Notes: generated by a model not told the origin, from the sequence alone. Shown: positions 11,201 through 17,951, counted from the stretch's first letter. The stretch: DNA of 20,650 nucleotides from Verrucomicrobiota bacterium (GCA_016721945.1 JADKHC010000032.1:1-20650), one strand, 5' to 3'. Translations and numbers: made by a program.

Positions 11201-12377
11201 GTAGGGGCGGGATCTGCTCGTGCTGGAGTTGCAGCACGGTCTTGATTAGGCCGGTGACACCGGCGGCGGCATCGAGGTGCCCAATGTGCGTTTTACCCGA
11301 GCCGACGGCGCAATAACCGTTGCGTGTCGCGCCGCCGTTGCGGAAGGCCTGGGTGAGCGCCGCGATCTCGATGGGGTCGCCGAGTGGCGTGCCGGTACCG
11401 TGGGCTTCGACGTAGGAAATGGTCTCCGGGTCGACGGCGGCTGCGGCTTGGGCCATGGCGATGACTTCGGCTTGTCCCTTGATACTGGGTGCGGTGTAAC
11501 TGATTTTGTCGCCGCCGTCGTTGTTGAGCGCAGTGCCTTTGATGACCGCGAGGATGTTATCGTGGTCGGCGACTGCGTCCTCAAGGCGCTTGAGCAACAC
11601 GACGCCAACGCCGTGACCGAAGATGGTGCCGTTTGCGCCAGCGTCGAAGGTGTGGCAGGTGCCATCGCCCGATACCATGGCGTCTTCGGTGTAGGGGTAG
11701 TCTCGCTTTTGGGGAAAACTGATGGATACACCGCCGGCCAGCGCCATGTCGGATTGGTAGGCGAGGAGACTGCTGCAGGCTTGATTGATCGCGACGAGAG
11801 ACGTGGAACAACCGCATTGCACGGCCATGGCGGGGCCGCGGAGATTGAGGCGGTAGGAGACGCGTGTCGGCAGGAAATCCTTGTCGTTGCCGAGCATCGC
11901 CTGGTATTCGCCGACTTGGAATTTGCCTGCAAAATTAGCGGTGTACTGGCGGTTAATGCAGAGGTTGTAGAGAAGGTACGTGTTGAGACTGAGACCGGCG
12001 TAAACCGCGATCATTCCAGGGTAGGCTGCAGGATCGTGACCGGCGCTTTCAATGGCTTCCCACGCGCATTCGAGGAAGAGGCGATGCTGTGGGTCCATTT
12101 GTTCGGCTTCACGCGGATAAATGCCGAAAAATGCTGCGTCGAAGAGGTCAACATTTTCGAGAGTGGCGCGAGCCCGAACGAACTTCTGGCCACTGGCGAT
12201 GGCGTCTGGTGTGGCAGACGTGAACTCCAATTCGTCTTCTGAAAAGCGCGTGACGCCATCGACGCCGTTGACAAGATTCTGCCAGAATTGGGCGGTATCT
12301 TTGGCGCGAGGGAAGCGACCGGACATGCCAATGATGGCGATTCCGTCGAGGGGAGTGGTGTTGGTATCTAGGCTCAT
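5229..12377 (-). CDS. Hybrid PKS-NRPS megasynthase, KS-AT-ACP-C-A(Gly)-T-TE
   Basis: 2382 residues. KS about 11-440: Cys190 in CGCSTSLVAI, His326 in VEAHGTGTPLGD, His367 in THIGHLDAAAG. AT about 540-850: Ser639 in GHSIGEY; HAFH at 735-738 predicts malonyl-CoA. There is no KR, DH or ER; a Pro/Asn-rich linker leads to an ACP (Ser974 in LGADSL). C about 1050-1490: HHLIVDG at 1190-1196. A about 1520-2010: YTSGSTGKPKG from Tyr1669, Asp1715; the pocket residues read as D-I-L-Q-L-G-M-I-W plus Lys, a glycine-type code. T domain Ser2056 in LGGNSL. TE about 2110-2375: Cys2187 in GGYCLGG instead of Ser, Asp2214 in LDSYN, His2351 in NPHAML. It would extend an incoming aminoacyl group by one malonyl, keep the ketone, add glycine and release. 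The start overlaps the A-T gene's stop as ATGA. Confidence 0.95.
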   Translation of the reverse strand: MSLDTNTTPLDGIAIIGMSGRFPRAKDTAQFWQNLVNGVDGVTRFSEDELEFTSATPDAIASGQKFVRARATLENVDLFDAAFFGIYPREAEQMDPQHRLFLECAWEAIESAGHDPAAYPGMIAVYAGLSLNTYLLYNLCINRQYTANFAGKFQVGEYQAMLGNDKDFLPTRVSYRLNLRGPAMAVQCGCSTSLVAINQACSSLLAYQSDMALAGGVSISFPQKRDYPYTEDAMVSGDGTCHTFDAGANGTIFGHGVGVVLLKRLEDAVADHDNILAVIKGTALNNDGGDKISYTAPSIKGQAEVIAMAQAAAAVDPETISYVEAHGTGTPLGDPIEIAALTQAFRNGGATRNGYCAVGSGKTHIGHLDAAAGVTGLIKTVLQLQHEQIPPLLHFKSPNPKIDFANSPFYPVTKLTDWKRGATPRRAGVSAFGVGGTNAHLIVEEAPLLPAPASSRPQQLLVLSAKSEAALQRMSENLAAHLEQQSQTSLADTAFTLALGRRGFPFRRALIAADSAEAVRKLRTSDAKSVITGKIAQRTHSNVFLFPGQGAQYVDMGRELYDQEPAYLAEVDRCAELLLAPLGLDIRHVLYPDATQRAQALRQINETWVTQPSIFVVEYALAQLWISWGIKPDIVIGHSIGEYVAAVIAGSCTLEDALKLLVQRAKLMQALPAGSMMAVRLGPDELKPLLPANIALAALNSASLTTLSGPTEPLQAFQKELDSKNIAARLLPTSHAFHSEMMEPMVAPFTDCVRQVKFTAPKLRWISTCTGTEITAEVLADPAYWARQLRQSVRFSDAIATVVSDPQYVLLEVGPGQALTSFARQHPRKHAETLLLPSLAANAETARDLQSLLSALGRLWTSGISPDWRNYFQREQRRRVPLPTYPFERKRFWIEPPAYNQTDNTKPNPVSTGNQNPANPEPAANSTSTETVPSTGNAANASDLISEIRALFSKLSGIEAPDLTTSFIELGADSLFLAQFSQAVETRFSIKITFRQLMHDLSSLTALSNYIAQKLPAPPTAPIVTPATSTPQFEVVYPEPRRLSGRKSAPDELPKSPLIPITEGQSEIWLAMQLAPEMACAYNDVLIVSIRGSLDETTLRTSLHDLIARHDALRLTFSKDGKTQQVASRLAIDAPVSDLSSLDRNAQDERINATARQEDATTFNLENGPLLRLHLFKRSRSEHVLLLAYHHLIVDGWSAGVLVRDLAALYAAHSHSLKPALPPAMQFSDYVAWQNEPAQIASTSAAEQYWLEQFADLPTSVELPRDRARSTTRDYTAAYKSIDLEAELCRRFRQTAGRAGSTVFTSLCATFIAWLHRVTGQNDIVIGVPNAGQSSDALHSQPGSAELVGHCVDFLPIRVTCEGNLVFTDHVNNVQNRLLDAKEHQSFALGSLVKKLNVPRDANRAPLIPVIFNFIPFTNEVKQASGIEWQAEYNAKGFNLFDLVVFVTARGQELRINCEYRTAFYDSTTIDRWLAGLRTMIESVAAAPEKRIDELDILAPTERHLLLSQWNATHHDYPRDVCVHQLFEAQASTTPEAVAVVFEGQTLTYRELNTRADALALYLKSIGVGPDVLVGLCVHRSLEMVVGILGILKAGGAYVPIDPTYPADRIAFVLEDAQARALLTQRALLSTLPETAAQRIFIDEPLPPIAKPVDRPTAPTASNLAYVIYTSGSTGKPKGVQIEHRAVVNFLNSMRREPGLTAKDTLLAVTTLSFDIAGLELHLPLTTGARVVIVPWQTAVDGAALIKTIEQHEVTLLQATPATWRILLAAGWQGTPGMKILCGGEPLPPELTRELLPRCAELWNMYGPTETTIWSTCCRVTDASDITIGNPIDNTTVYIVDSNMTPVPVGTPGELLIGGDGLARGYFNRPELTAEKFITHPTLPDQRLYRTGDLARYRANGAIECLGRLDFQVKLRGFRIELGEIETVLTHHAQIQQAVVIAREDTPGDKRLVAYISARPGTELSISDVREHTRGKLPDYMLPAAFVVLETFPLTPNGKVDRKRLPSPTASDLTAANRDEPPANAVEESLAAIWCRILNLPSVGRHQSFFELGGNSLLAVTVFAEIEKEFKHQLPLAVLFDHPTIAGLAEPLNTISDSDQSWPSLIPINSKGAKPRFYCVHGAGGNVLLYRSLAAHLGEEYPFYGIQSRGLDGKLAALRTIEDMAAYYVTELQRMQPHGPYLLGGYCLGGSIALEMARLLTSKGESVPLVAMLDSYNPALAVKTSRAFDIAQRLKFHLKNFLRLTPVEMKNYLKEKTRVARDGEFKKVFNLRAAEDLLLPGKAETNGDSALKSIQAINDQAINAYRPKPYTGKLTLFKPRVNYKSFPDPKMGWGEIAQGGVEIMELSMNPHAMLVEPFVQDLAKTLAAKIDLSANSPLKPAP

Positions 12378-14275
12378 GATGGGCGTCCGATGCGGCGGGC
12401 GGCCTGTGCTTCGCGTTGGCGACGGGCGCGATCTTGAATGGAGTTGGTTGTGTTCGCGTTGGGCGCAGCGGGGGCGAGGTGCGCTGCGAGCGTGCGAATC
12501 GTGATGAATTCGAAGAGCGTGGTAATGGGAAATTCGCGGGCCAGGATTGTCTGGAGTTTGCCATGTGCGACGGCAATTCCGAGAGAATCTCCACCGAGTT
12601 CGAAAAAGCGATCGTCGGTGCCGATGGGGTCGATGTGCAGAATTTCCTGCCAGAGCGCAACGAGGCGGCGCTCCATTTCGGTGGTGGCCGCAGTGTAGGG
12701 TTGAGCTAGTTCGGGTCGGGCAGTGGAGGGAGCGGGAAGTGCGCGCCGGTCGACTTTACCGTTGGGCGAAAGCGGGATGGCATCGAGCCAGACGAAGAGC
12801 GCGGGCACCATGTATTCGGGAAGCCGGGCGAGGAGGTGTTCGCGAAGCTCGGTCACCGTGGTATGTTGGGCGTGGCGAGCGGTTATGTAGGCAACGAGGC
12901 GCTTATCGCGGTCGGGTTCATCCAGCGCGACAACGACGGCTTGGCGGACGGCTGGGTGGAGGCCGAGGGCGTTTTCGATTTCGCCAAGCTCGATGCGGAA
13001 GCCCCGCAGTTTGACCTGGAAATCGAGGCGTCCGAGGTACTCGATATTGCCGTCGTCCATCCAGCGTGCGAGGTCACCGGTCTTGTAGAGTCGATCAGCC
13101 TGATCGGGCGAAAATGGATCGGGGATGAATTTTTCCGCAGTGAGCTCGGGGCGATTGTGATAACCGCGACCGACCTGGACGCCGCCGATATGAAGTTCGC
13201 CTTCGGCGCCGACCGGGACCTGACGCAGTTTTTCGTCGAGGACGTACATGCGAGTGTTGGCGACGGGGCGACCGATCGGCACGATTGGTGACTGGCTATC
13301 GCGGCGGCAAGTCCAGTGCGTAACGTCGACGGCCGCCTCGGTCGGACCGTAGAGATTATGCAATTCGCAGGGCAGGAGGGCAAAGAACTTCTCTTGCAGA
13401 TCGAAGGTGAGGGCCTCGCCGCTACAGATGACATGACGCAACGATGTGCAGCCGGTGGCGGCTGGTTCGGTGAGGAACGTGCGAAGCATCGATGGGACGA
13501 AATGCAGGACGGTGATATGTTCCTGCTGGATAAGTTTTGCGAGATAGAGCGGGTCCTGATGGCCGCCCGGTTTGGCTACGACGAGGCGGGAACCAGCAAG
13601 CAGAGGCCAGAAAAATTCCCACACGGAGACGTCGAAGCTGAATGGAGTTTTTTGTAGAACCGTATCCGAGGAGGAAAGGACGTAACGATCTTGCATCCAG
13701 AGCAAACGGTTGCAGATGCCGCGATGACTGTTGAGCGCGCCTTTGGGTTTTCCGGTGGAGCCCGACGTATAGATCATATACGCTAGGTCGGTAGACGTTG
13801 TTTCGTCAACGAGATCGGTTGAAGCGTGGGTGGCAATCGCGGGCCATTCGGAATCGAGGCAAATAAGCTGAGCTGCGGTCGGCGGGAGGACGGCTTTGAC
13901 TTGCTCCTGAGTGAGCAGGATTTGCACGCCGGAATCAGCTAGCATGAAAGCGATGCGATCAGCTGGATATTCGGGGTCGATCGGCACGTAGGCGCCGCCG
14001 GCCTTGAGGATGCCGAGCAGGCCCACGACCATCTCAATCGAGCGAAACGCACTGATACCGACAAGGGTGTTGGGCTTCACGCCTCGTTCGCGCAAGTGGC
14101 GCGCGAGCTGATTGGCTCTTTGGTTTAGTTCCTCGTGAGTGAGCGTGACGTTGCCGTATTGCAGGGCGACCGTCTTGGGCGATTGCTGAGCCCGCTTGGC
14201 GATGAGCAGATGCAGACGCTCATCAAGCGGGTAGTTGACGTGCGTGTCGTTCCACTCGGCGGGAGGTTGAATCAT
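12374..14275 (-). CDS. Stand-alone NRPS adenylation-thiolation loading protein, predicted serine-specific
   Basis: 633 residues with no condensation domain: it begins at the A-domain leader (EWNDTHVNYPLDERLH). A domain about 10-515, with YTSGSTGKPKG from Tyr169, Asp215 in SFDVSVWEF, YGPTEAAVD, and NGKVDRRALP. The pocket residues read as D-V-W-H-I-S-L-V-D plus Lys, close to known serine codes. T domain with Ser564 in LGGDSL. After the T domain comes a short basic helix (IQDRARRQREAQAARR), a type of tail often seen just before a KS and possibly a docking element. The stop overlaps the megasynthase start by four bases, so the two are probably co-translated and the Ser-loaded T domain likely feeds that KS. 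Pocket assignment was done by eye against the GrsA alignment, so serine is strong but unverified. Confidence 0.93.
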   Translation of the reverse strand: MIQPPAEWNDTHVNYPLDERLHLLIAKRAQQSPKTVALQYGNVTLTHEELNQRANQLARHLRERGVKPNTLVGISAFRSIEMVVGLLGILKAGGAYVPIDPEYPADRIAFMLADSGVQILLTQEQVKAVLPPTAAQLICLDSEWPAIATHASTDLVDETTSTDLAYMIYTSGSTGKPKGALNSHRGICNRLLWMQDRYVLSSSDTVLQKTPFSFDVSVWEFFWPLLAGSRLVVAKPGGHQDPLYLAKLIQQEHITVLHFVPSMLRTFLTEPAATGCTSLRHVICSGEALTFDLQEKFFALLPCELHNLYGPTEAAVDVTHWTCRRDSQSPIVPIGRPVANTRMYVLDEKLRQVPVGAEGELHIGGVQVGRGYHNRPELTAEKFIPDPFSPDQADRLYKTGDLARWMDDGNIEYLGRLDFQVKLRGFRIELGEIENALGLHPAVRQAVVVALDEPDRDKRLVAYITARHAQHTTVTELREHLLARLPEYMVPALFVWLDAIPLSPNGKVDRRALPAPSTARPELAQPYTAATTEMERRLVALWQEILHIDPIGTDDRFFELGGDSLGIAVAHGKLQTILAREFPITTLFEFITIRTLAAHLAPAAPNANTTNSIQDRARRQREAQAARRIGRPS

Positions 14276-14357
14276 GGGAAGCGGGCTTGTTCCTGAAAAG
14301 ACGCTTGAGAAAGAATAACGTGGTCTGGCGGTTGACGACTGTTCGGGAAAACTTGGG

Positions 14358-15533
14358 TCAACGTGCAGGGAGTTTGGGGCGGTCGGCGGCTGAAGTCGAT
14401 TCTGCCGAACTGCGTGGTTCGAATCGGTTTTTCAGGCGGACAAAAGTTCGCTCGATCAAATAGTAGGAAATCGCGGCTACGACAATCATCATTCCGAACC
14501 GAACCAACTCGGCCACGAGAGGAGGAATTCCCATGGCGTGGAATTTCTCTATTTTTACGAACTTTCCCGCAGGGACGTGCCAGATGTAGAGCGAGTAAGA
14601 GATCCGTCCGAACCAGGTCATGACCGAAGTGCTGAGCAGGGGACTGATGAGCGAGTTGGGGTGGAGTGTGGTCGTGAGGACGAGCCCGGCCGTCGCTATG
14701 CCCGCCAGCGTGAACGCAGTCATTCCTGGCAAGGCGCTCCGCCATTGCGTCGTCGCAAACAGGGCGGCCAGTGCCAGCACGCAGACGATTTCGATCAACG
14801 CTATCGGCAGACGGCGTGCGGACTGAAACCAATTGACACCGCTAGAAGTGAGCAGGCGCAGTCGTACCAGTGCCGCGAGCGCGCCGATGAAGACGGCGTC
14901 GAGTCTGGCTTCCGTGCCCAGATACATGCGTAACCAGGGTGCGTCTTGAGCCCAAAGAATGGCTCTCCAGCTAGCGGAAGCTATGATCGTGCCCACGGCC
15001 ACGACTGAGAGGATTTTTAACAACGAGGTGCGCTCCTGCGCGGAGTTGAACCGCCTTGCGATCAAGGCCAGTGTAACCGCCCAGAGCACATAGAAATGAG
15101 CCTCGATCGCCAGCGACCAGGTATGCGGCATGCCACCGAACCAGCCGCTCGTATCTAACATGGTTGCCCAGTTTGCGACATAGCCGAGGACTGATAGCGC
15201 GATCGTCAATGTGCGGCTGGGATCCTTGTGTGCGAGGAAGGCGAAGGCTGTGGATACAAGCACGAGTGCGACCAAAGCCGGGTAGAGGCGGATGCCGCGG
15301 CGGATGAAAAAGCGTGTGAGCGAGATGCGGCCCGTTCCGAAATATTCTTCGAGCAGCAAGGTCGTGATCAAAAATCCGCTCAACGTGAAGAAGACATCGA
15401 CCCCCAGAAAGCCGCCCGGGCACCAAGGCCAGTCGAGATGGAAAAAGAGTACCGCAAGGACTGCTATGCCGCGCAGGCCATCGAGGTTTGGCTGATGGCC
15501 GAGGGACTTAGGAAGCGTGTTAGCTGGAGGCAT
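14358..15533 (-). CDS. OafA/YrhL-type membrane O-acyltransferase (acyltransferase family 3)
   Basis: 391 residues and about ten hydrophobic segments. Family signatures are NLDGLRGIAVLAVLFFH (16-32, with His32), FLGVDVFFTLSGFLITTLLL (42-61), FFIRRGIRLYPA (75-86), HTWSLAIEAHFY (137-148) and ISYSLYIWH towards the C-terminus. These inner-membrane proteins transfer acyl groups to sugars, lipids or other exported molecules, and some decorate secondary metabolites. The HTWSLA motif continues A-H-F-Y where many members have E-Q-F-Y, a small departure. No SGNH domain follows, so it is the short membrane-only type. It lies 82 bases upstream of the A-T gene on the same strand, consistent with one operon. 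Its acceptor, whether the NRPS/PKS product or an envelope glycan, cannot be told from sequence. Confidence 0.9.
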   Translation of the reverse strand: MPPANTLPKSLGHQPNLDGLRGIAVLAVLFFHLDWPWCPGGFLGVDVFFTLSGFLITTLLLEEYFGTGRISLTRFFIRRGIRLYPALVALVLVSTAFAFLAHKDPSRTLTIALSVLGYVANWATMLDTSGWFGGMPHTWSLAIEAHFYVLWAVTLALIARRFNSAQERTSLLKILSVVAVGTIIASASWRAILWAQDAPWLRMYLGTEARLDAVFIGALAALVRLRLLTSSGVNWFQSARRLPIALIEIVCVLALAALFATTQWRSALPGMTAFTLAGIATAGLVLTTTLHPNSLISPLLSTSVMTWFGRISYSLYIWHVPAGKFVKIEKFHAMGIPPLVAELVRFGMMIVVAAISYYLIERTFVRLKNRFEPRSSAESTSAADRPKLPAR

Positions 15534-15608
15534 GGAAATCGTGAGCGATCAAGCGAGAGCTGTTACAGTTAAGCTGTAGCCGTTATTGAACTGGAGAGGA
15601 TATTGAAT

Positions 15609-15631
15609 CTGGAACCCAGGAACACTGGAAC
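15609..15631. repeat. Three tandem short repeats in the acyltransferase leader region
   Basis: CTGGAAC, CCAGGAAC and ACTGGAAC follow one another without gaps. They lie in the 154-base non-coding gap between the acyltransferase start and the YdcF-like gene. The element may be a degenerate dispersed intergenic repeat. It sits about 75 bases upstream of the acyltransferase ATG, so a regulatory role is possible but unsupported. Nothing else is evident in this gap. Confidence 0.4.
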
Positions 15632-15687
15632 GAACCGGTTGGGTTAAATGACGCAGCTCCAAGATTTTTATCGGCTATGGTTTTGAT

Positions 15688-16350
15688 TTACCTGCTCCAG
15701 CGAGCGGCTTGAACAGGTTGTGTTGAAGATGGCGGGAAGAAACCGACGGCGTACAAGTAGCCGAAAGTATTGCGGACGGTGACATAAATGCCCTTAGGAG
15801 AGAGCCACCAGCGTGAATAGGGATAGGGCGGGATTTTGCTGGCAATGATCCCGATTGTATAATCGGGAGGGAATGCCTTGAGAAAGAGAATATGGCTCTT
15901 GCGAGCATGGACGTTGATGGAAAAGAGATTTATGGCCCGGGTTTCGGGTAGTTCCTTCTTAAGCCAGTCTCGTGCCGCCGCAGCGAGCGTGTAGGTCCGC
16001 TTGCTGTTTTCAAAAGGGATGTTCAGGACCCGGATAATCTGCGGATCAGTGCCCAAGCCGATGAGGCGACGTGCGGTCCGTTCGGCGACAGGCAGGCCGC
16101 TGCTTCCGCGTGAAGACGGTTCGTCGAGGGCGACACAGAGGATGTGTCGGTAGTTCCCTTGGCGGATAACCTCGGCTGCATCCAATACGGCGAGGTTTTC
16201 TGGAAACCACGACTCGATAACCAGCACGTCGCTTTGAACCGGTTTCGTGATCGCCAGGAATCCTTCGATCAAAAAAACATAAGCCAGCCCGCTGAGTAAC
16301 GCACCAAGCGCTATCAGTAAACGCCATCGATATTTTTGGAATACGGACAT
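15688..16350 (-). CDS. YdcF/ElyC/SanA-type DUF218 membrane-anchored protein
   Basis: 220 residues. An N-terminal basic start and one membrane helix (about 11-33) are followed by a soluble DUF218-like domain. It has DVLVIESWFPE (41-51), AAEVIRQGNYRHILC (58-72), a central FENSKRTYTLAAAARDWL (113-130) and SINVHARKSHILFLKAF (144-160). The last matches the family's conserved S-x-x-x-H-x-x-R-S pattern. Family members are implicated in envelope and polysaccharide metabolism, but no general reaction is established. It lies 36 bases after the ATP-grasp gene on the same strand, so the two are probably cotranscribed. YdcF-like genes are frequent in exosortase and exopolysaccharide loci, so it may belong functionally with the exosortase genes or envelope export rather than with peptide assembly. 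Confidence 0.82.
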   Translation of the reverse strand: MSVFQKYRWRLLIALGALLSGLAYVFLIEGFLAITKPVQSDVLVIESWFPENLAVLDAAEVIRQGNYRHILCVALDEPSSRGSSGLPVAERTARRLIGLGTDPQIIRVLNIPFENSKRTYTLAAAARDWLKKELPETRAINLFSINVHARKSHILFLKAFPPDYTIGIIASKIPPYPYSRWWLSPKGIYVTVRNTFGYLYAVGFFPPSSTQPVQAARWSR

Positions 16351-16386
16351 CGTCTGCGTATTTTTTGAGCGAGTGGCGAGGAGGCG

Positions 16387-17574
16387 TCAATTTCCGGCAG
16401 CAGGCTTGCTTTTCCGACCAGTGACTTTTTTCCAGAAAGCGCCCGCATATTGTCCGAGACGGTTGAAGAAAGGTTTTGGATCTCGCCAACTAAACACGGC
16501 GCAGACGGGCCTCCAAAGATACGGCCGCCAAAACGTAATCGCGTTTCGCGGCGAAAGCCGCAGCCAGAGCGGGAACGAGGAGAGATCCTTAAACTCGTCG
16601 AGCCACCAGACGTTTTTGCGGAACGATTGAGCGACGGGAATGACGCCCATTACGCGGTGCTGGTATTCGATGAGGGGAAAATTGATGCCGCAACGGGTGG
16701 CCAGCAGGTTTGAGCGGTTATAGCGGCCGTTGACCTCGAAGAACACGTAGCGATTTTTCCGGGCGTCCCATTTAAATTCGGTGCAGGAGTAGCCGCTGAA
16801 ACCGACTGCCCTTAATGCCCGACGACCCAAGTCCAAGACTTCCTCGACTTGGGCGCTTCTCACCAAGCTCGGCACGCCTTCGCCGGGTGGCGACATGCGA
16901 ACCTTCCGCGCGGTGAATTCGACCTTGGTTTCTCCATCGATCGCGTAGGCGTTATAGTTCACGCCCATGCGGTCGTCGCCGACGATGAATTCCTGTACCA
17001 TCGTGCTAACGCCGACGCTTTGAGCTTCGGTAAACGCGGTTTCAGCTTCGCTGCGCTTGGCCACGTGGCGGAATTTAACCCCAAAGTGATCGTAGTAGAA
17101 ATGGCTCTCGGTCGGCTTGACGATACAGGGATAACCCAATTGCTCAGCCGCGTCGCCCGCTTCTTTGGCCGAATTGACATAGATGGTTTGCGGCACCGGC
17201 ACACCGGCTGCGCCGACAAGCTGATAGGCGACGGTTTTATCGATGAAACGTTCCACTGCCTCGGCCGGAGGACAGGCCAGTAGAAACGATTTTTCCAAAG
17301 CGGCGCGATGATGTGAAATAGCGAGCAACGAAGCATCATCGCCAGGGATTAGATAGGCCTGGCCAAGGGATCGCCCGATTTCCAGCAGGCGCGCGATGAA
17401 CGCATCCGTTTCAGTGGGCTTGGGTACGCGGAAAAGACTGCAGACGTAGCGTGAGGAGTGGGCGAAGTCCGCTGAGTCGTATGAAGCGACGTGGACGGGA
17501 ATGGAGGCCGCACCTAGACCCCGCGCGATTCCTAGTGAAATGACATGCCCTGACAGAATGAGGACGGGTTTCAT
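16387..17574 (-). CDS. ATP-grasp family carboxylate-amine ligase-like protein (COG3919-like)
   Basis: 395 residues. The N-terminal fold (MKPVLILSGHVISLGIARGL, 1-20) and GDDASLLAIS (78-87) match the pre-ATP-grasp domain of predicted ATP-grasp enzymes related to carbamoyl-phosphate synthase and D-aspartate ligase. ATP-grasp features are RFIDKTVAYQL (109-119), PCIVKP (149-154), VQEFIVGDDR (193-202), TEFKWD (265-270) and FFEVNGR (278-284), with Glu280 and Asn282 placed to bind Mg. Such enzymes activate a carboxylate as acyl-phosphate and join it to an amine or thiol. A C-terminal aromatic/basic stretch (about 325-395) is not part of the core. In this context it could add an amino acid to the NRPS/PKS product or act on an envelope polymer. 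The start at 17574 has no Shine-Dalgarno. Confidence 0.85.
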   Translation of the reverse strand: MKPVLILSGHVISLGIARGLGAASIPVHVASYDSADFAHSSRYVCSLFRVPKPTETDAFIARLLEIGRSLGQAYLIPGDDASLLAISHHRAALEKSFLLACPPAEAVERFIDKTVAYQLVGAAGVPVPQTIYVNSAKEAGDAAEQLGYPCIVKPTESHFYYDHFGVKFRHVAKRSEAETAFTEAQSVGVSTMVQEFIVGDDRMGVNYNAYAIDGETKVEFTARKVRMSPPGEGVPSLVRSAQVEEVLDLGRRALRAVGFSGYSCTEFKWDARKNRYVFFEVNGRYNRSNLLATRCGINFPLIEYQHRVMGVIPVAQSFRKNVWWLDEFKDLSSFPLWLRLSPRNAITFWRPYLWRPVCAVFSWRDPKPFFNRLGQYAGAFWKKVTGRKSKPAAGN

Positions 17575-17621
17575 TAACTGGTAAATTGTTTGGACCTTGA
17601 AGCTGTATCGTTCAACCGGAA

Positions 17622-17627
17622 ATTATA
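17622..17627 (-). promoter_or_regulatory. Candidate -10 element upstream of the ATP-grasp operon
   Basis: On the minus strand an exact TATAAT lies 48 bases before the ATP-grasp ATG, inside an A/T-rich patch that stands out from its GC-rich surroundings. No good -35 is found 16-18 bases further upstream, so the call is weak. If active, it would let the ATP-grasp, YdcF, acyltransferase and A-T/PKS genes be transcribed separately from the upstream NRPS. Confidence 0.3.
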
Positions 17628-17639
17628 TTTATAGTTGGT

Positions 17640-17945
17640 TCAGGTCGGTCGAAGATCAACAAAGATCGAAGGACGAACTGCGGCATAGCTCACAATGAAG
17701 TTGTCTCCGCTGATGCCCAGGCGACGGATAGCTGGCTTGGATCTGTTTCGCGGTTGTAGGCCGTCCGGAATCAAGTAACGCCTCGTAAAGACAGCCGATT
17801 GTTTCAGTCAGAAGGTCCTTGGCGCGAAGGGTGGAGCGCCACCAAGGTTCGGCATGCGCCCGGGCGGCAACCAGGTTATGACGCCTATCTTTATGTCAGG
17901 CTCGAAAACTTTAGCATAGACGAGCCGACTCCGTTCACGAACGAA
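17640..17945 (-). pseudogene. Degraded ORF of unknown family between the NRPS and the ATP-grasp gene
   Basis: The 377-base gap between two genes is not empty. Read on the minus strand, three overlapping open stretches join into one protein-like sequence of about 100 residues. The first is RERSRLVYAKVFEPDIKIG, near 17930-17865. The second runs LVAARAHAEPWWRSTL through LLTETIGCLYEALLDSG to KQIQASY, about 17870-17730. The third runs RRLGISGDNFIVSYAAV to VDLRPT and a TGA at 17640-17642. Two frame changes separate them; the first is repaired by one extra base near 17870. No start codon is evident and a TAG at 17946-17948 closes the frame upstream. Residue composition and codon choice look like real coding sequence, not random ORF. 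I do not recognise the family, and it may be the 3' remnant of a lost gene. Confidence 0.5.
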
Positions 17946-17951
17946 CTAATA

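Noticed and set aside
11277..12242. 321-codon open frame on the plus strand opposite the KS domain
   Set aside because: It is wholly antisense to a KS with intact catalytic motifs. Its composition is that of a shadow frame in GC-rich coding sequence and it shows no motifs.
14272..14832. 186-codon minus-strand frame overlapping the acyltransferase end
   Set aside because: It is an alternative frame within the acyltransferase, whose own frame carries the family signatures to a proper stop.
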